A stretch of 64,000 bases of DNA, from positions 124,001 through 188,000 of the forward strand of contig DLHJ01000004.1 of the NCBI GenBank assembly GCA_002483145.1. The letters are read 5' to 3'. Source of the stretch: Cellvibrio sp. UBA7671 (GTDB taxonomy: Bacteria; Pseudomonadota; Gammaproteobacteria; Pseudomonadales; Cellvibrionaceae). A program made the position numbers and the translations under genes. This document shows positions 56,978 to 64,000 of the stretch, one piece after another (positions within the stretch are counted from its first letter, which is position 1; the number at the start of each line of letters is the position of its first letter). The notes under the pieces are model-generated. The model made no database searches, was not told the origin of the DNA, and saw nothing but the letters and a program-made list of their open reading frames with translations.

Positions 56978-57748
56978 ATGAACACCATCATTTCCTTCAT
57001 TGCTCGAGCTATAGCACATAGCGCCGGTTTGGTAGCACTTTGCGCTGCTGTTTTTAGTCTTGGCACTCACGCTCAAACCATTATTAGCCCCGAACCAACA
57101 GGCACGACTTATATTGTTAAACCGGACTACCGCAAATGCGCATTCCCCATGTGTGGAGGCTGGTTTTTAACGCCAGTAAACCAGTATTCACTCCAATTAC
57201 AAACGGAAGATGAAGCCTATGAAAGCGCTGCATTATTGCCTAACAGCATTTATGTTGCCTACATTAATTACAAACGTTTGGGTTTAACTGAAAAACAAAT
57301 TGCCGAATTGAACAGTGCAATACACAGCGAACAAGCGCTGCTGCGAGGCGCGGTGATTAATTCACCTATTTCAGGCCGGGTAGTAACCCGCACTAAAACC
57401 CTGGTGGCTAACGGTGCTTGGGTAGGCGCCAATAAAAACCCACCCGTCGGCCCCTATCTGAAGATTTCCAGCACCGGTATAGTCTGTATCACCACCCCCT
57501 GCCCTTACTTTAGAGCCGGATTAATTAACAGCGATTACAGCAGCGAATTTCATGATTTGTCATTGGAAAAAGCAGCACTGGATCGCGAGCAAGAAGCTCA
57601 AGCATGGCAGGCGATATCGACCGACGGATTGGTCATTACCGGCACAACTTATGTGAGCACTGGCTTTGATGAAACCGGCGCAGAACCGGGCAAAGGAATA
57701 GGCATAGCGGCTACCAAAGTATTTTTTGCATTTCCTGCGAAAAAATAA
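56978..57748 (+). CDS. secreted DUF6748-type protein
   Basis: About 256 residues with a signal peptide (LVALCAAVFSLGTHA). Conserved features are YIVKPDYRKCAFPMCGGWFLTPVN and later STGIVCITTPCPYFRAGLIN, both Cys-containing, so disulphides are likely. I place it in DUF6748 from the KC-x-PMCGG pattern; the function is unknown. The start was moved to MNTIISFIAR, where the signal begins. A perfect hairpin follows the stop. Confidence 0.7.
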   Translation: MNTIISFIARAIAHSAGLVALCAAVFSLGTHAQTIISPEPTGTTYIVKPDYRKCAFPMCGGWFLTPVNQYSLQLQTEDEAYESAALLPNSIYVAYINYKRLGLTEKQIAELNSAIHSEQALLRGAVINSPISGRVVTRTKTLVANGAWVGANKNPPVGPYLKISSTGIVCITTPCPYFRAGLINSDYSSEFHDLSLEKAALDREQEAQAWQAISTDGLVITGTTYVSTGFDETGAEPGKGIGIAATKVFFAFPAKK

Positions 57749-57760
57749 TTTGTGCAAATA

Positions 57761-57794
57761 AATAATCCCCGGATCATTCATGCCGGGGATTATT
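57761..57794 (+). terminator. intrinsic terminator
   Basis: AATAATCCCCGG (57761-57772) and CCGGGGATTATT (57783-57794) pair fully around a 10-base loop. It ends the DUF6748-type transcript and lies 108 bases before the rhombosortase start. Confidence 0.85.
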
Positions 57795-57901
57795 TGTCCT
57801 ACTTATCACCTAAGATTAAGCAGGTTGAATCAACGACCGTTTGCACCAAGCTGCGCTCTGAGTCTAAGATACACTTCGACTCATTTGCCACAGCACACCT
57901 A

Positions 57902-58495
57902 ATGCACATTATTAAAATAACAGTAACCTTTAGACTTTGCCTGATCCTAAGCACGATCATGCTCTGCCTCACTGCACTTGCAAATCCGCTCTTCCCTCTA
58001 CTTAATCTCGAAGCTACAAAAGTCTCTACTGGCGAATTCTGGCGTTTGCTCACCGCTAATCTGGTCCACTTTGGATGGGCGCATACGCTGATGAATGTGG
58101 CCGCACTGCTGTTATGCGCGCTGGCTTTTTTTACGGAGTACTCACTAAAAAAATTCTCGCTATTATTGCTCTGGTGCTGCGCGATTGTTGGTATTGGGAT
58201 TTATTGTTTTAACCCTGAGTATTCACCCTATGCAGGCTTGTCCGGTGCGATACACGGATTAATTGTCGCTGGATTATTACAAACACGCGCTTATCCTCAG
58301 TGGATTCGTGTAATTGCCCTGGGTTTGGTGGTGGCGAAATTAGTTCAGGAGAATAGTGCTGATTATGAAGCAACTGATTTGCAGGCGCTGTTGCCGGTGG
58401 TGGTGGCAGTGGAATCCCATTTATATGGCGCAATTGCTGGATTGGCATTCTCGGCTATTGACTGGTTATTACAACGATTAAAAAGGAAAGCGTAG
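57902..58495 (+). CDS. rrtA: rhombosortase (rhomboid-type intramembrane protease)
   Basis: 197 residues with about six helices. Catalytic features are GLSGAIHGLIVAGLL (Ser in GLSG) and a late His in ESHLYGAIAGLAF; LTANLVHFGWAHTLMNVAAL is the conserved front part. Rhombosortases process proteins with a C-terminal GlyGly-CTERM tail. No such tail is seen on proteins in this window. The start was moved to MHIIKITVTF, since the longer frame crosses the upstream terminator. It abuts the cysZ start. Confidence 0.85.
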   Translation: MHIIKITVTFRLCLILSTIMLCLTALANPLFPLLNLEATKVSTGEFWRLLTANLVHFGWAHTLMNVAALLLCALAFFTEYSLKKFSLLLLWCCAIVGIGIYCFNPEYSPYAGLSGAIHGLIVAGLLQTRAYPQWIRVIALGLVVAKLVQENSADYEATDLQALLPVVVAVESHLYGAIAGLAFSAIDWLLQRLKRKA

Positions 58496-59233
58496 ATGCA
58501 AGGTTCTCCTGGTGTTGCTATCGATTATTTTTTGGCAGGTGCGCGATTGATTGTAAAACCTGGCTTCCGCCGTTTCATTTTGATTCCGCTGCTCATTAAT
58601 CTGGTTATTTTTGTTGGCGTGACTATCGCGCTCTTTCACGCCTTTGGCGATTTTTTTGCGCAGGTGTTGGAGTGGTCACCCAGCTGGCTGGATTGGTTTG
58701 CCTGGATACTCTGGCCACTGGTGGCATTTGTGTTTTTAGTTATCTACGGTTACAGCTTTAATATTATTACCAATTTTATCGCAGCACCGTTTTTTGGATT
58801 GCTGGCGGAAAAAATAGAGACTCATTTAACCGGTGTTGCACCACCCGATGAGCCATGGGGTCAATTGATTCCGCGCACCTTGCAACGCGAGGCGGTGAAG
58901 CTCTGGTATTTTGTGAGTCGCGGCCTATTGGTATTGATTATTTTCGTAGTGCTATTTTTTATTCCCGGTGCAAATTTATTGGGTTTATTGATTGGGGTAA
59001 TCTGGAGCTGCTGGTGTATGGCGGTGCAGTATTCGGATTATCCCGCCGATAATCACCAATTGAGTTTCCGTGAGTTGCGTCGCCGTTTAAACAAACAGCA
59101 ATTGACCAGCTACTCCTACGGCGGGATTATTTTGTTGGGCAGTATGGTGCCGGTGTTGAATATTTTTGTCACGCCAATTGCGGTAGCCGGAGCGACACTT
59201 TATTGGGTGAAAGAAGTAAAACATCTTTCTTAA
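58496..59233 (+). CDS. cysZ: CysZ-like sulfate transporter (EI24 family)
   Basis: 245 residues with four to six hydrophobic segments. Conserved stretches are LIVKPGFRRFILIPLLINL, NIITNFIAAPFFGLLAEKIE, the YSDYPADNH turn and LGSMVPVLNIFVTPIAVAGATLYWV. CysZ imports sulfate for cysteine synthesis. The ATG follows the rhombosortase stop immediately, so the pair is probably one transcript. Confidence 0.87.
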   Translation: MQGSPGVAIDYFLAGARLIVKPGFRRFILIPLLINLVIFVGVTIALFHAFGDFFAQVLEWSPSWLDWFAWILWPLVAFVFLVIYGYSFNIITNFIAAPFFGLLAEKIETHLTGVAPPDEPWGQLIPRTLQREAVKLWYFVSRGLLVLIIFVVLFFIPGANLLGLLIGVIWSCWCMAVQYSDYPADNHQLSFRELRRRLNKQQLTSYSYGGIILLGSMVPVLNIFVTPIAVAGATLYWVKEVKHLS

Positions 59234-59260
59234 CAATAATTTCCTGCAAAACACACAACG

Positions 59261-59287
59261 GTCATACCTGCGTTCGCGCGGCATGAC
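59261..59287. repeat. partial copy of the REP-like repeat
   Basis: GTCATACCTGCGTTCGCGCG followed by GCATGAC matches one compressed palindrome of the repeat at 35751-35821. It lies between the stops of convergent cysZ and the REC-REC-GGDEF gene. Confidence 0.7.
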
Positions 59288-59299
59288 TAAGATGACAAG

Positions 59300-60562
59300 T
59301 TATTCCTCCGCATCGCCATCATCCACAATCATATTGCCGCCAGCTTCTTTGGCGTGGCGCACATAAATATTCGCCTTGGCAATTTGCTGATCCAGACTTT
59401 GACACATTTGGCTGGTGATACCCGCGCTAAAATAAAAGTGCATGGTTTCACCGTTGATAACATAGGCTTCGGCGGCCAACAATTGTTTAACTTTGCTTAA
59501 CAGGGCCGCCGCTTTTTCATGATCCAAACCCGGCATCAGCACATAAAAGTCGTCGCTATCGGCGCGCGCGAATAAAAATCGCCCCAGCATAGTGTGCAAG
59601 CTGGTTGCGATATATTTGAGCGCTACATCACCCCAACCGTTGCCATGTTTCTCGTTAATATCACCGAAATGATCAATATTAATAATGGCCATCGCCAGCG
59701 GGGCTGCTTTTTCTTCGGCAGTTTTATATAACTCACGGGCGGCATTAAAAAAATAGGAGCGATGGAACAAACCGGTGAGATGATCGCGCTGGGCGTTATA
59801 GGTGATCTGTTCAACCAGTTCAAGTGATTCAATATTGTGGATAATGCGGCAATAAAATTCTTCCGGATGAAACGGTTTCCGCAAAAAGTCATTGGCACCG
59901 TGTTTGATAAATTTGGCGGAGAGCGCCTCGCTACTTTCACCCGATACACCAATCATAATCAAATCGGTTTTGTCGTACTTGTAACGCAGGTTGCGCACCA
60001 ACTCAAAGCCATCCATTTTCGGCATGTTGTAATCGGTGATTAGTAATTTAGTGTCGGGGTTTTCCAGCAGCACTTTGATCGCATCCACACCATCAACCGC
60101 CTCAACCACTTGAAACAAATGGCGGCGAAATAAATTTACCATATGCTTGCGCGACATATCAGAATCATCAACCACCAAAACTTTTATGCGCTGGTTTTTT
60201 TCCAGACGGTTGATCATGCCGACGGCTTTGCTATAAGCGTAGCGGCCCTCTTTGGTCACATAATCAACTATGCCTTTGTTGAATAATTGCTCGCGCCGTT
60301 TTTCGTCGTAGCTACCGGTTAGCACAATGGTAGGAATTTTTTTGCTAAGGATGAAGTCCACTACTTCACCGTTGGGGGCATCCGGCAAATTCAAATCTAC
60401 CAGGGCAGCAAAAAAATCGTTCGGATATTGTTCGTAGAGCGCTGTTGCTTGCGCCATAGTCGCAGCGTACACAGCTTCATAAGCTAGCGATAAACTCTGC
60501 ACCAGATGGCGCATGATTTTCATCACCATCTCGCTGTCTTCGACGATTAGAATTTTTTTCAT
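59300..60562 (-). CDS. REC-REC-GGDEF protein with degenerate GGDEF motif
   Basis: 420 residues: receiver 1 (about 1-118, Asp56 in ALVDLNLP), receiver 2 (about 125-245, Asp177 in LLITDYNMP, Lys229 in RKPF) and a GGDEF-fold domain (about 258-415, IINIDHFGDINEKHG). The signature position reads DSDDF (335-339) where GGDEF is expected, so cyclase activity is doubtful although the metal-binding Asp in IDHF is kept. It could act as a phospho-controlled c-di-GMP or GTP sensor. It has no companion histidine kinase nearby. Confidence 0.87.
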   Translation of the reverse strand: MKKILIVEDSEMVMKIMRHLVQSLSLAYEAVYAATMAQATALYEQYPNDFFAALVDLNLPDAPNGEVVDFILSKKIPTIVLTGSYDEKRREQLFNKGIVDYVTKEGRYAYSKAVGMINRLEKNQRIKVLVVDDSDMSRKHMVNLFRRHLFQVVEAVDGVDAIKVLLENPDTKLLITDYNMPKMDGFELVRNLRYKYDKTDLIMIGVSGESSEALSAKFIKHGANDFLRKPFHPEEFYCRIIHNIESLELVEQITYNAQRDHLTGLFHRSYFFNAARELYKTAEEKAAPLAMAIINIDHFGDINEKHGNGWGDVALKYIATSLHTMLGRFLFARADSDDFYVLMPGLDHEKAAALLSKVKQLLAAEAYVINGETMHFYFSAGITSQMCQSLDQQIAKANIYVRHAKEAGGNMIVDDGDAEE

Positions 60563-60648
60563 GGGTTATCACTCAACAGCTTTCAAGTATCCATTGAGTG
60601 TAGCCAACATTTGGAAAAATGCGCCAAGTCTATGATTAGGCTAAGTGT

Positions 60649-61458
60649 TTAGCGCCAGAGGTAACCAGAAATTGCCGTGTTGAACAGTAGGCTGCTGAAG
60701 TTTTGCTCTGCCACCAATGAGCCTTTGCTGGCAGCACCCCAACATACATGCAATGGCAACAGGTGTTCTTCGCGGGGGTGGCTAAAACGTCCTTGTGCGG
60801 CAGAGGCCCAAGTGCACAGACGCTGTTCACGATCCTGAGGGGTCAAGTTAGATGCAGTGAGTGTCTCGGCCAGCCAATCGTCAAAAATCTCGCTTTTGCC
60901 TTTTATCGATGGGTCATTAGAAAAAAAAGCGCGCATATTGTGAAAGGACATACCCGAGCCAACAATCAACACGCCCTGCTCACGCAGCGGCGCAAGCGCT
61001 TTGCCAATGGCAATATGCGCTGCAGGATCGAGCGAGGAGAGTAAAGATAATTGTACGACCGGAATATCAGCGGCGGGGTACATCAACATCAGCGGCACAA
61101 AGGTCCCGTGATCGTAAGCGCGTTGGTTATCCAAACGTGCGTCGATATTGTTATCCTGCAATAGCTGCTGGATTTGCTTTGCTAAAGGTTGGTCGCCCGG
61201 TGCGGGATATTTGAATTCATAACTCTCAGGCGGGAAACCATAGTAGTCGTACATCATGCCCGGTGCGGGAGAATAAGTGATGCTGACCACCTCTTCTTCC
61301 CAATGCGCGGTGATCACCACAATTGCTGTTGGACGAGGTAAATCGACCGCAAGCGATTGCATAAAGCGGGTGAGCTCACGGTGATTGGCATCGCCCAACA
61401 AAGGCATAGGGCCGCCGCCGTGGGGAACAAACACAATTGGCATTAATGATTGACTCAT
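60649..61458 (-). CDS. DODA-type extradiol ring-cleavage dioxygenase (YgiD-like)
   Basis: 269 residues. Metal and active-site His appear in FVPHGGGPMPLLG, VVITAHWEEEVVSI, RAYDHGTFVPLMLMYP and SGMSFHNMRAF. These are the LigB-family class III features. YgiD/DODA cleaves DOPA and similar catechols with a single metal ion. The true substrate here is unknown and no aromatic-degradation cluster is nearby. It precedes, by 108 bases, no same-strand partner downstream except the receiver protein. Confidence 0.88.
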   Translation of the reverse strand: MSQSLMPIVFVPHGGGPMPLLGDANHRELTRFMQSLAVDLPRPTAIVVITAHWEEEVVSITYSPAPGMMYDYYGFPPESYEFKYPAPGDQPLAKQIQQLLQDNNIDARLDNQRAYDHGTFVPLMLMYPAADIPVVQLSLLSSLDPAAHIAIGKALAPLREQGVLIVGSGMSFHNMRAFFSNDPSIKGKSEIFDDWLAETLTASNLTPQDREQRLCTWASAAQGRFSHPREEHLLPLHVCWGAASKGSLVAEQNFSSLLFNTAISGYLWR

Positions 61459-61485
61459 AAACTCACCGAAAATTATTTGCTGTAT

Positions 61486-62364
61486 TTACAGCAGGGCGGC
61501 AGCTTTATTGTGTTCGCGCACAGACTCGTAAATCGCTGCGGCCATAATAATGCTACCGCCAATGATTGTGCTCCAATCAGGATAAGTGTGCAGCACCGCA
61601 ATTTCGTATATCACCGCATACACCGGCTGCAAGCAGGCCACCAACCCCACCGTTTTCGCTTTTAGGTAGCGCAGCGCATAACCCAGCAATGTATGGGTAA
61701 AAGCGGTAAACACAATGCCAAGGCAGAGCAGCAGCCACCAGTCGTGCGTGCTCGGTTGGTGCGATGAAAAAAATAAAATCGGGGTCATCAATAGTGCGAC
61801 GATCAATACTTGATAGCTCATCGAGCGCGCGGCAGTTTGGTCGCTGAACCAATAGCTCAACAATAAATTGCGCACTGCAAAAGTCAGTGCGGATATCACT
61901 CCCCAAATCACACCTTGGGTCATGTTGTTGTCGATATCAAATTCAGGCACGAGACAATAAATACCAACCAGCACCAGAAAACCGCTCACTACATCGCGCC
62001 AATCAAGTTTGGTGCGCTTGATCCAAGGCTCCAGAAATACGGTGACGACCGGGTAGGCGTAGAGCGAAATCATTCCCACCGCAATATTCGCGACCTGCAT
62101 GGAGTAGAAGAAGGTCACCCAATGCAGGGCAAGCAGAACGCCAAGCACCAGCATGCGACCATAATCTCGCGTCGTTCTAAGCCCGATACTGCGTTCGCGC
62201 CAATAGACCCAGGCGAAAAGTACCACTGCCGCAATCCAGGTGCGGTAGCCGGTGATATCCCATGCAGGCAATTCGATAATTTTTGAGAAGAGCCCTGTCG
62301 CGCCCATCAGGAACGCACCCAAATGCAGGGTTAACAAGGCCGATTTAGCAGAGGACATAACCAT
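61486..62364 (-). CDS. EamA/DMT-family transporter
   Basis: 292 residues, ten helices in two EamA repeats (first LLTLHLGAFLMGATGLFSKI..., second GVIWGVISALTFAVRNLLLSYWF...). Members export metabolites or amino acids. The substrate is unknown. ATG at 62364 or two codons later (MSSAKSA) could be used. It lies downstream of rhlB on the same strand with a GC-rich hairpin between. Confidence 0.85.
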   Translation of the reverse strand: MVMSSAKSALLTLHLGAFLMGATGLFSKIIELPAWDITGYRTWIAAVVLFAWVYWRERSIGLRTTRDYGRMLVLGVLLALHWVTFFYSMQVANIAVGMISLYAYPVVTVFLEPWIKRTKLDWRDVVSGFLVLVGIYCLVPEFDIDNNMTQGVIWGVISALTFAVRNLLLSYWFSDQTAARSMSYQVLIVALLMTPILFFSSHQPSTHDWWLLLCLGIVFTAFTHTLLGYALRYLKAKTVGLVACLQPVYAVIYEIAVLHTYPDWSTIIGGSIIMAAAIYESVREHNKAAALL

Positions 62365-62394
62365 TCCAGGCAGCAGGAGCGCCCCGCTAGGCGC

Positions 62395-62412
62395 GCCCGG
62401 CGAATGCCGGGC
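62395..62412. terminator. GC-rich hairpin downstream of rhlB
   Basis: GCCCGGC (62395-62401) and GCCGGGC (62406-62412) form a perfect stem with a GAAT loop, 35 bases past the rhlB stop. It lacks a U-run, so termination would be weak or Rho-aided. Confidence 0.4.
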
Positions 62413-62446
62413 GGAATCAAATCAGTGGTTATTGATTTTAAAGAAT

Positions 62447-64000
62447 TTAATTGCGCGGTCTGCGGCTGCGATTGCCGCCGGGGCGGTTGCCAACGGAGCG
62501 ATTGCTAAAACGCTCATTGGTACGCGCACGCGGTGGTGCTGGAGGGCTGTCCGGCGGAGTCAGCAACAGATATTCCGGCGGCTGCTCACATTTAATCGGC
62601 TTACCCAACAACTGCGCGATAGGCTCCAGCAACAACGCATCATCCTCACAGGCAAAACTGATCGAGGTACCGTTTTTGCCTGCACGACCGGTGCGGCCAA
62701 TGCGATGAACATAATCTTCCGGCTCTTCCGGCAGGGTGAAATTCACTACGTGGCTGATGCCGCTGATATGAATCCCGCGCCCGGCAACATCAGTCGCTAC
62801 CAACACTTTTATCTCGCCGGATTTAAACGCATCCAAGGTCGATACACGCTTGTTCTGTGCAATCTCGCCGGAGAGTAAACCTGCTTTGATACCGTGGCGC
62901 TGCAGCTTTTCTTGCAGATCGCGGCATTCGTCGCGGCGATTAGCAAACACGATCATGCTCTCGGCATGTTCTTGCTGAATGAGGTTATATAGCAGTGTGT
63001 ATTTCTCTTCCGTCGAAACCAGATACACATGTTGGTCAACACGTTCGTTGGCGACGGATTCAGGTTCGATATCGATGGTGACCGGCTTGTAAGTCCACTG
63101 CTCCACCAGGGTACGCACTTCATCGGTAAAAGTGGCGGAGAAAAAGAGTGTCTGGCGATCTTCGCGCTTGGGAGTCTGGCGTACGATTTGACGCACTTGC
63201 GGGATAAAACCCATATCGAGCATACGGTCAGCCTCGTCGATGACAAGGATTTCCAACTGGTCGAGATACACATCTTTGTTGCCACAGAAATCGAGCAGAC
63301 GGCCGGGAGTCGCCACCAAAATATCGACCAGATCATCATGCAGATGGCGCTGTTGTTTGACGTAATCCATACCGCCCACGAGCGTGTGGATTTTTAAATC
63401 CGTGTATTTGCACAGGCTTTTGGCGTCTTCCGCAATCTGGATAACCAGTTCGCGTGTAGGGGCGATAATCAACGCACGAGCCTCACCGGCATAGCGTTTT
63501 TCAGCGATAGGATTCTTGAGCAGGTCATCGATAATCGCCGTTAAGAACGCGGCCGTTTTACCGGTACCGGTTTGGGCTTTACCAACGACATCCTTACCTT
63601 GCAAAGCGTAGGGCAGCGATTGGGCCTGGATCGGCGAGCAGTATTTAAAGCCGAGATCGGCAATTGCTCGCATGATCGGAGGCTCAAAATCAAAATCGTG
63701 GAAGCGGGTTTTGCCTTCGATCTCCTCAACTTCAAACTGGGAAATATCCCAAGGGCCATGATCCACTTTCACGCTTTTTTTCGGACGCGGCGCGGTCGAG
63801 TGACGCGGGGGTTTGGCTGAGTGGTCACGCTCAACCGCAGGAACTTGCTCACCGGTTTTTTGGGCGGGACGCTGGTCGCGAGAATTGCGGTTGCCACGGA
63901 TATTTTGACTTGATCCACTGCGTTCGCGGGGATGTTTTTTTGCACCAGATCTATCATTGGCAGTTGTTTTGTCACTGGCGGGCTTGGAGGTTGCCTCGTT
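62447..64000 (-). CDS. rhlB: RhlB-like DEAD-box RNA helicase, 5' end cut by window
   Basis: The frame is open from the stop at 62447 to the window edge, at least 517 residues, with the start outside. The helicase core carries AQTGTGKT (motif I), [45 protein letters not shown] and [11 protein letters not shown]. The C-terminus is Arg/Asn-rich ([17 protein letters not shown]). The N-terminal extension, at least 76 residues before a GTG at 63772, is rich in Lys, Arg, Ser and Gln, like Pseudomonas RhlB. RhlB works with RNase E and PNPase in RNA decay. Treating 63772 as the start would lose this extension. Confidence 0.93.
   Translation of the reverse strand, partial: NEATSKPASDKTTANDRSGAKKHPRERSGSSQNIRGNRNSRDQRPAQKTGEQVPAVERDHSAKPPRHSTAPRPKKSVKVDHGPWDISQFEVEEIEGKTRFHDFDFEPPIMRAIADLGFKYCSPIQAQSLPYALQGKDVVGKAQTGTGKTAAFLTAIIDDLLKNPIAEKRYAGEARALIIAPTRELVIQIAEDAKSLCKYTDLKIHTLVGGMDYVKQQRHLHDDLVDILVATPGRLLDFCGNKDVYLDQLEILVIDEADRMLDMGFIPQVRQIVRQTPKREDRQTLFFSATFTDEVRTLVEQWTYKPVTIDIEPESVANERVDQHVYLVSTEEKYTLLYNLIQQEHAESMIVFANRRDECRDLQEKLQRHGIKAGLLSGEIAQNKRVSTLDAFKSGEIKVLVATDVAGRGIHISGISHVVNFTLPEEPEDYVHRIGRTGRAGKNGTSISFACEDDALLLEPIAQLLGKPIKCEQPPEYLLLTPPDSPPAPPRARTNERFSNRSVGNRPGGNRSRRPRN

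Noticed and set aside
57752-57901. 50-codon N-terminal extension of the rhombosortase
   Set aside because: It runs through the terminator hairpin at 57761-57794 and lacks hydrophobic or family-like sequence.
63769-63975. Separate 68-codon gene upstream of rhlB
   Set aside because: It overlaps, in another frame, the open N-terminal extension of rhlB, which continues to the window edge.

Overview
The window looks like chromosomal DNA of a plant-polysaccharide-degrading gammaproteobacterium close to Cellvibrio. The evidence is a glucuronoxylan locus (GH67 alpha-glucuronidase, GH10 xylanase, CE2 acetylesterase), lipoproteins with long Ser/Ala linkers, DUF1800/DUF1501 and rhombosortase genes, several c-di-GMP proteins, and Pseudomonas-like rimB-rimK and PA3496-type genes. 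I see no tRNA, rRNA, CRISPR array, transposase or prophage.

Layout. 0-3.2 kb: AT-rich accessory stretch with poorly known genes (DUF6988 type, a CxxC protein) and a DUF4238 gene broken by two opposite single-base homopolymer shifts. 3.4-5.7 kb: oxygen-dependent core methionine synthase pair mesX (DUF1852)-mesD behind a perfect MetR-type palindrome. 5.7-8.0 kb: zinc-starvation block, a COG0523 GTPase and a Cys-poor DksA paralogue, divergent from zur with a Zur box between. 8.0-14.6 kb: glucuronoxylan genes with a lipid A acyltransferase-like gene among them. 14.8-22 kb: small membrane genes (one 56-codon gene found by hand), DUF1501/DUF1800, a phosphodiesterase, a small MscS channel, a Ser-rich lipoprotein. 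22-28.8 kb: katG, kup, and kdpE with a KdpD lacking its usual N-terminus. 28.9-37.5 kb: outer-membrane barrel, aminotransferase, cobalamin lower-ligand assembly genes (cobT, cobS, cobU, cobC), a MATE pump, a lytic transglycosylase, rof. 37.6-44.3 kb: peptide-use module (TonB receptor, POT transporter, M2 peptidase). 44.8-49.5 kb: HAD phosphatase, TetR with paired operators, fabF-like gene, hisC, STAS protein. 49.8-60.6 kb: c-di-GMP neighbourhood with a structured leader ahead of a GAF-PAS-GGDEF-EAL protein, rimK/rimB, a membrane GGDEF protein overlapping a VanZ protein (both with beta-sandwich-like extracytoplasmic parts), rhombosortase, cysZ, and a REC-REC-degenerate GGDEF protein. 60.6-64 kb: extradiol dioxygenase-like gene, EamA exporter, and rhlB, which runs off the right edge.

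Start codons were often moved from the longest reading frame to an internal ATG supported by a ribosome-binding site, signal peptide or family N-terminus. The observations most worth a second look are the MetR-like site before mesXD, the structured leader before the GGDEF-EAL gene, the double-frameshifted DUF4238 gene, the short KdpD-KdpE-Kup arrangement, the two overlapping beta-sandwich genes, and the overlooked 56-residue gene.
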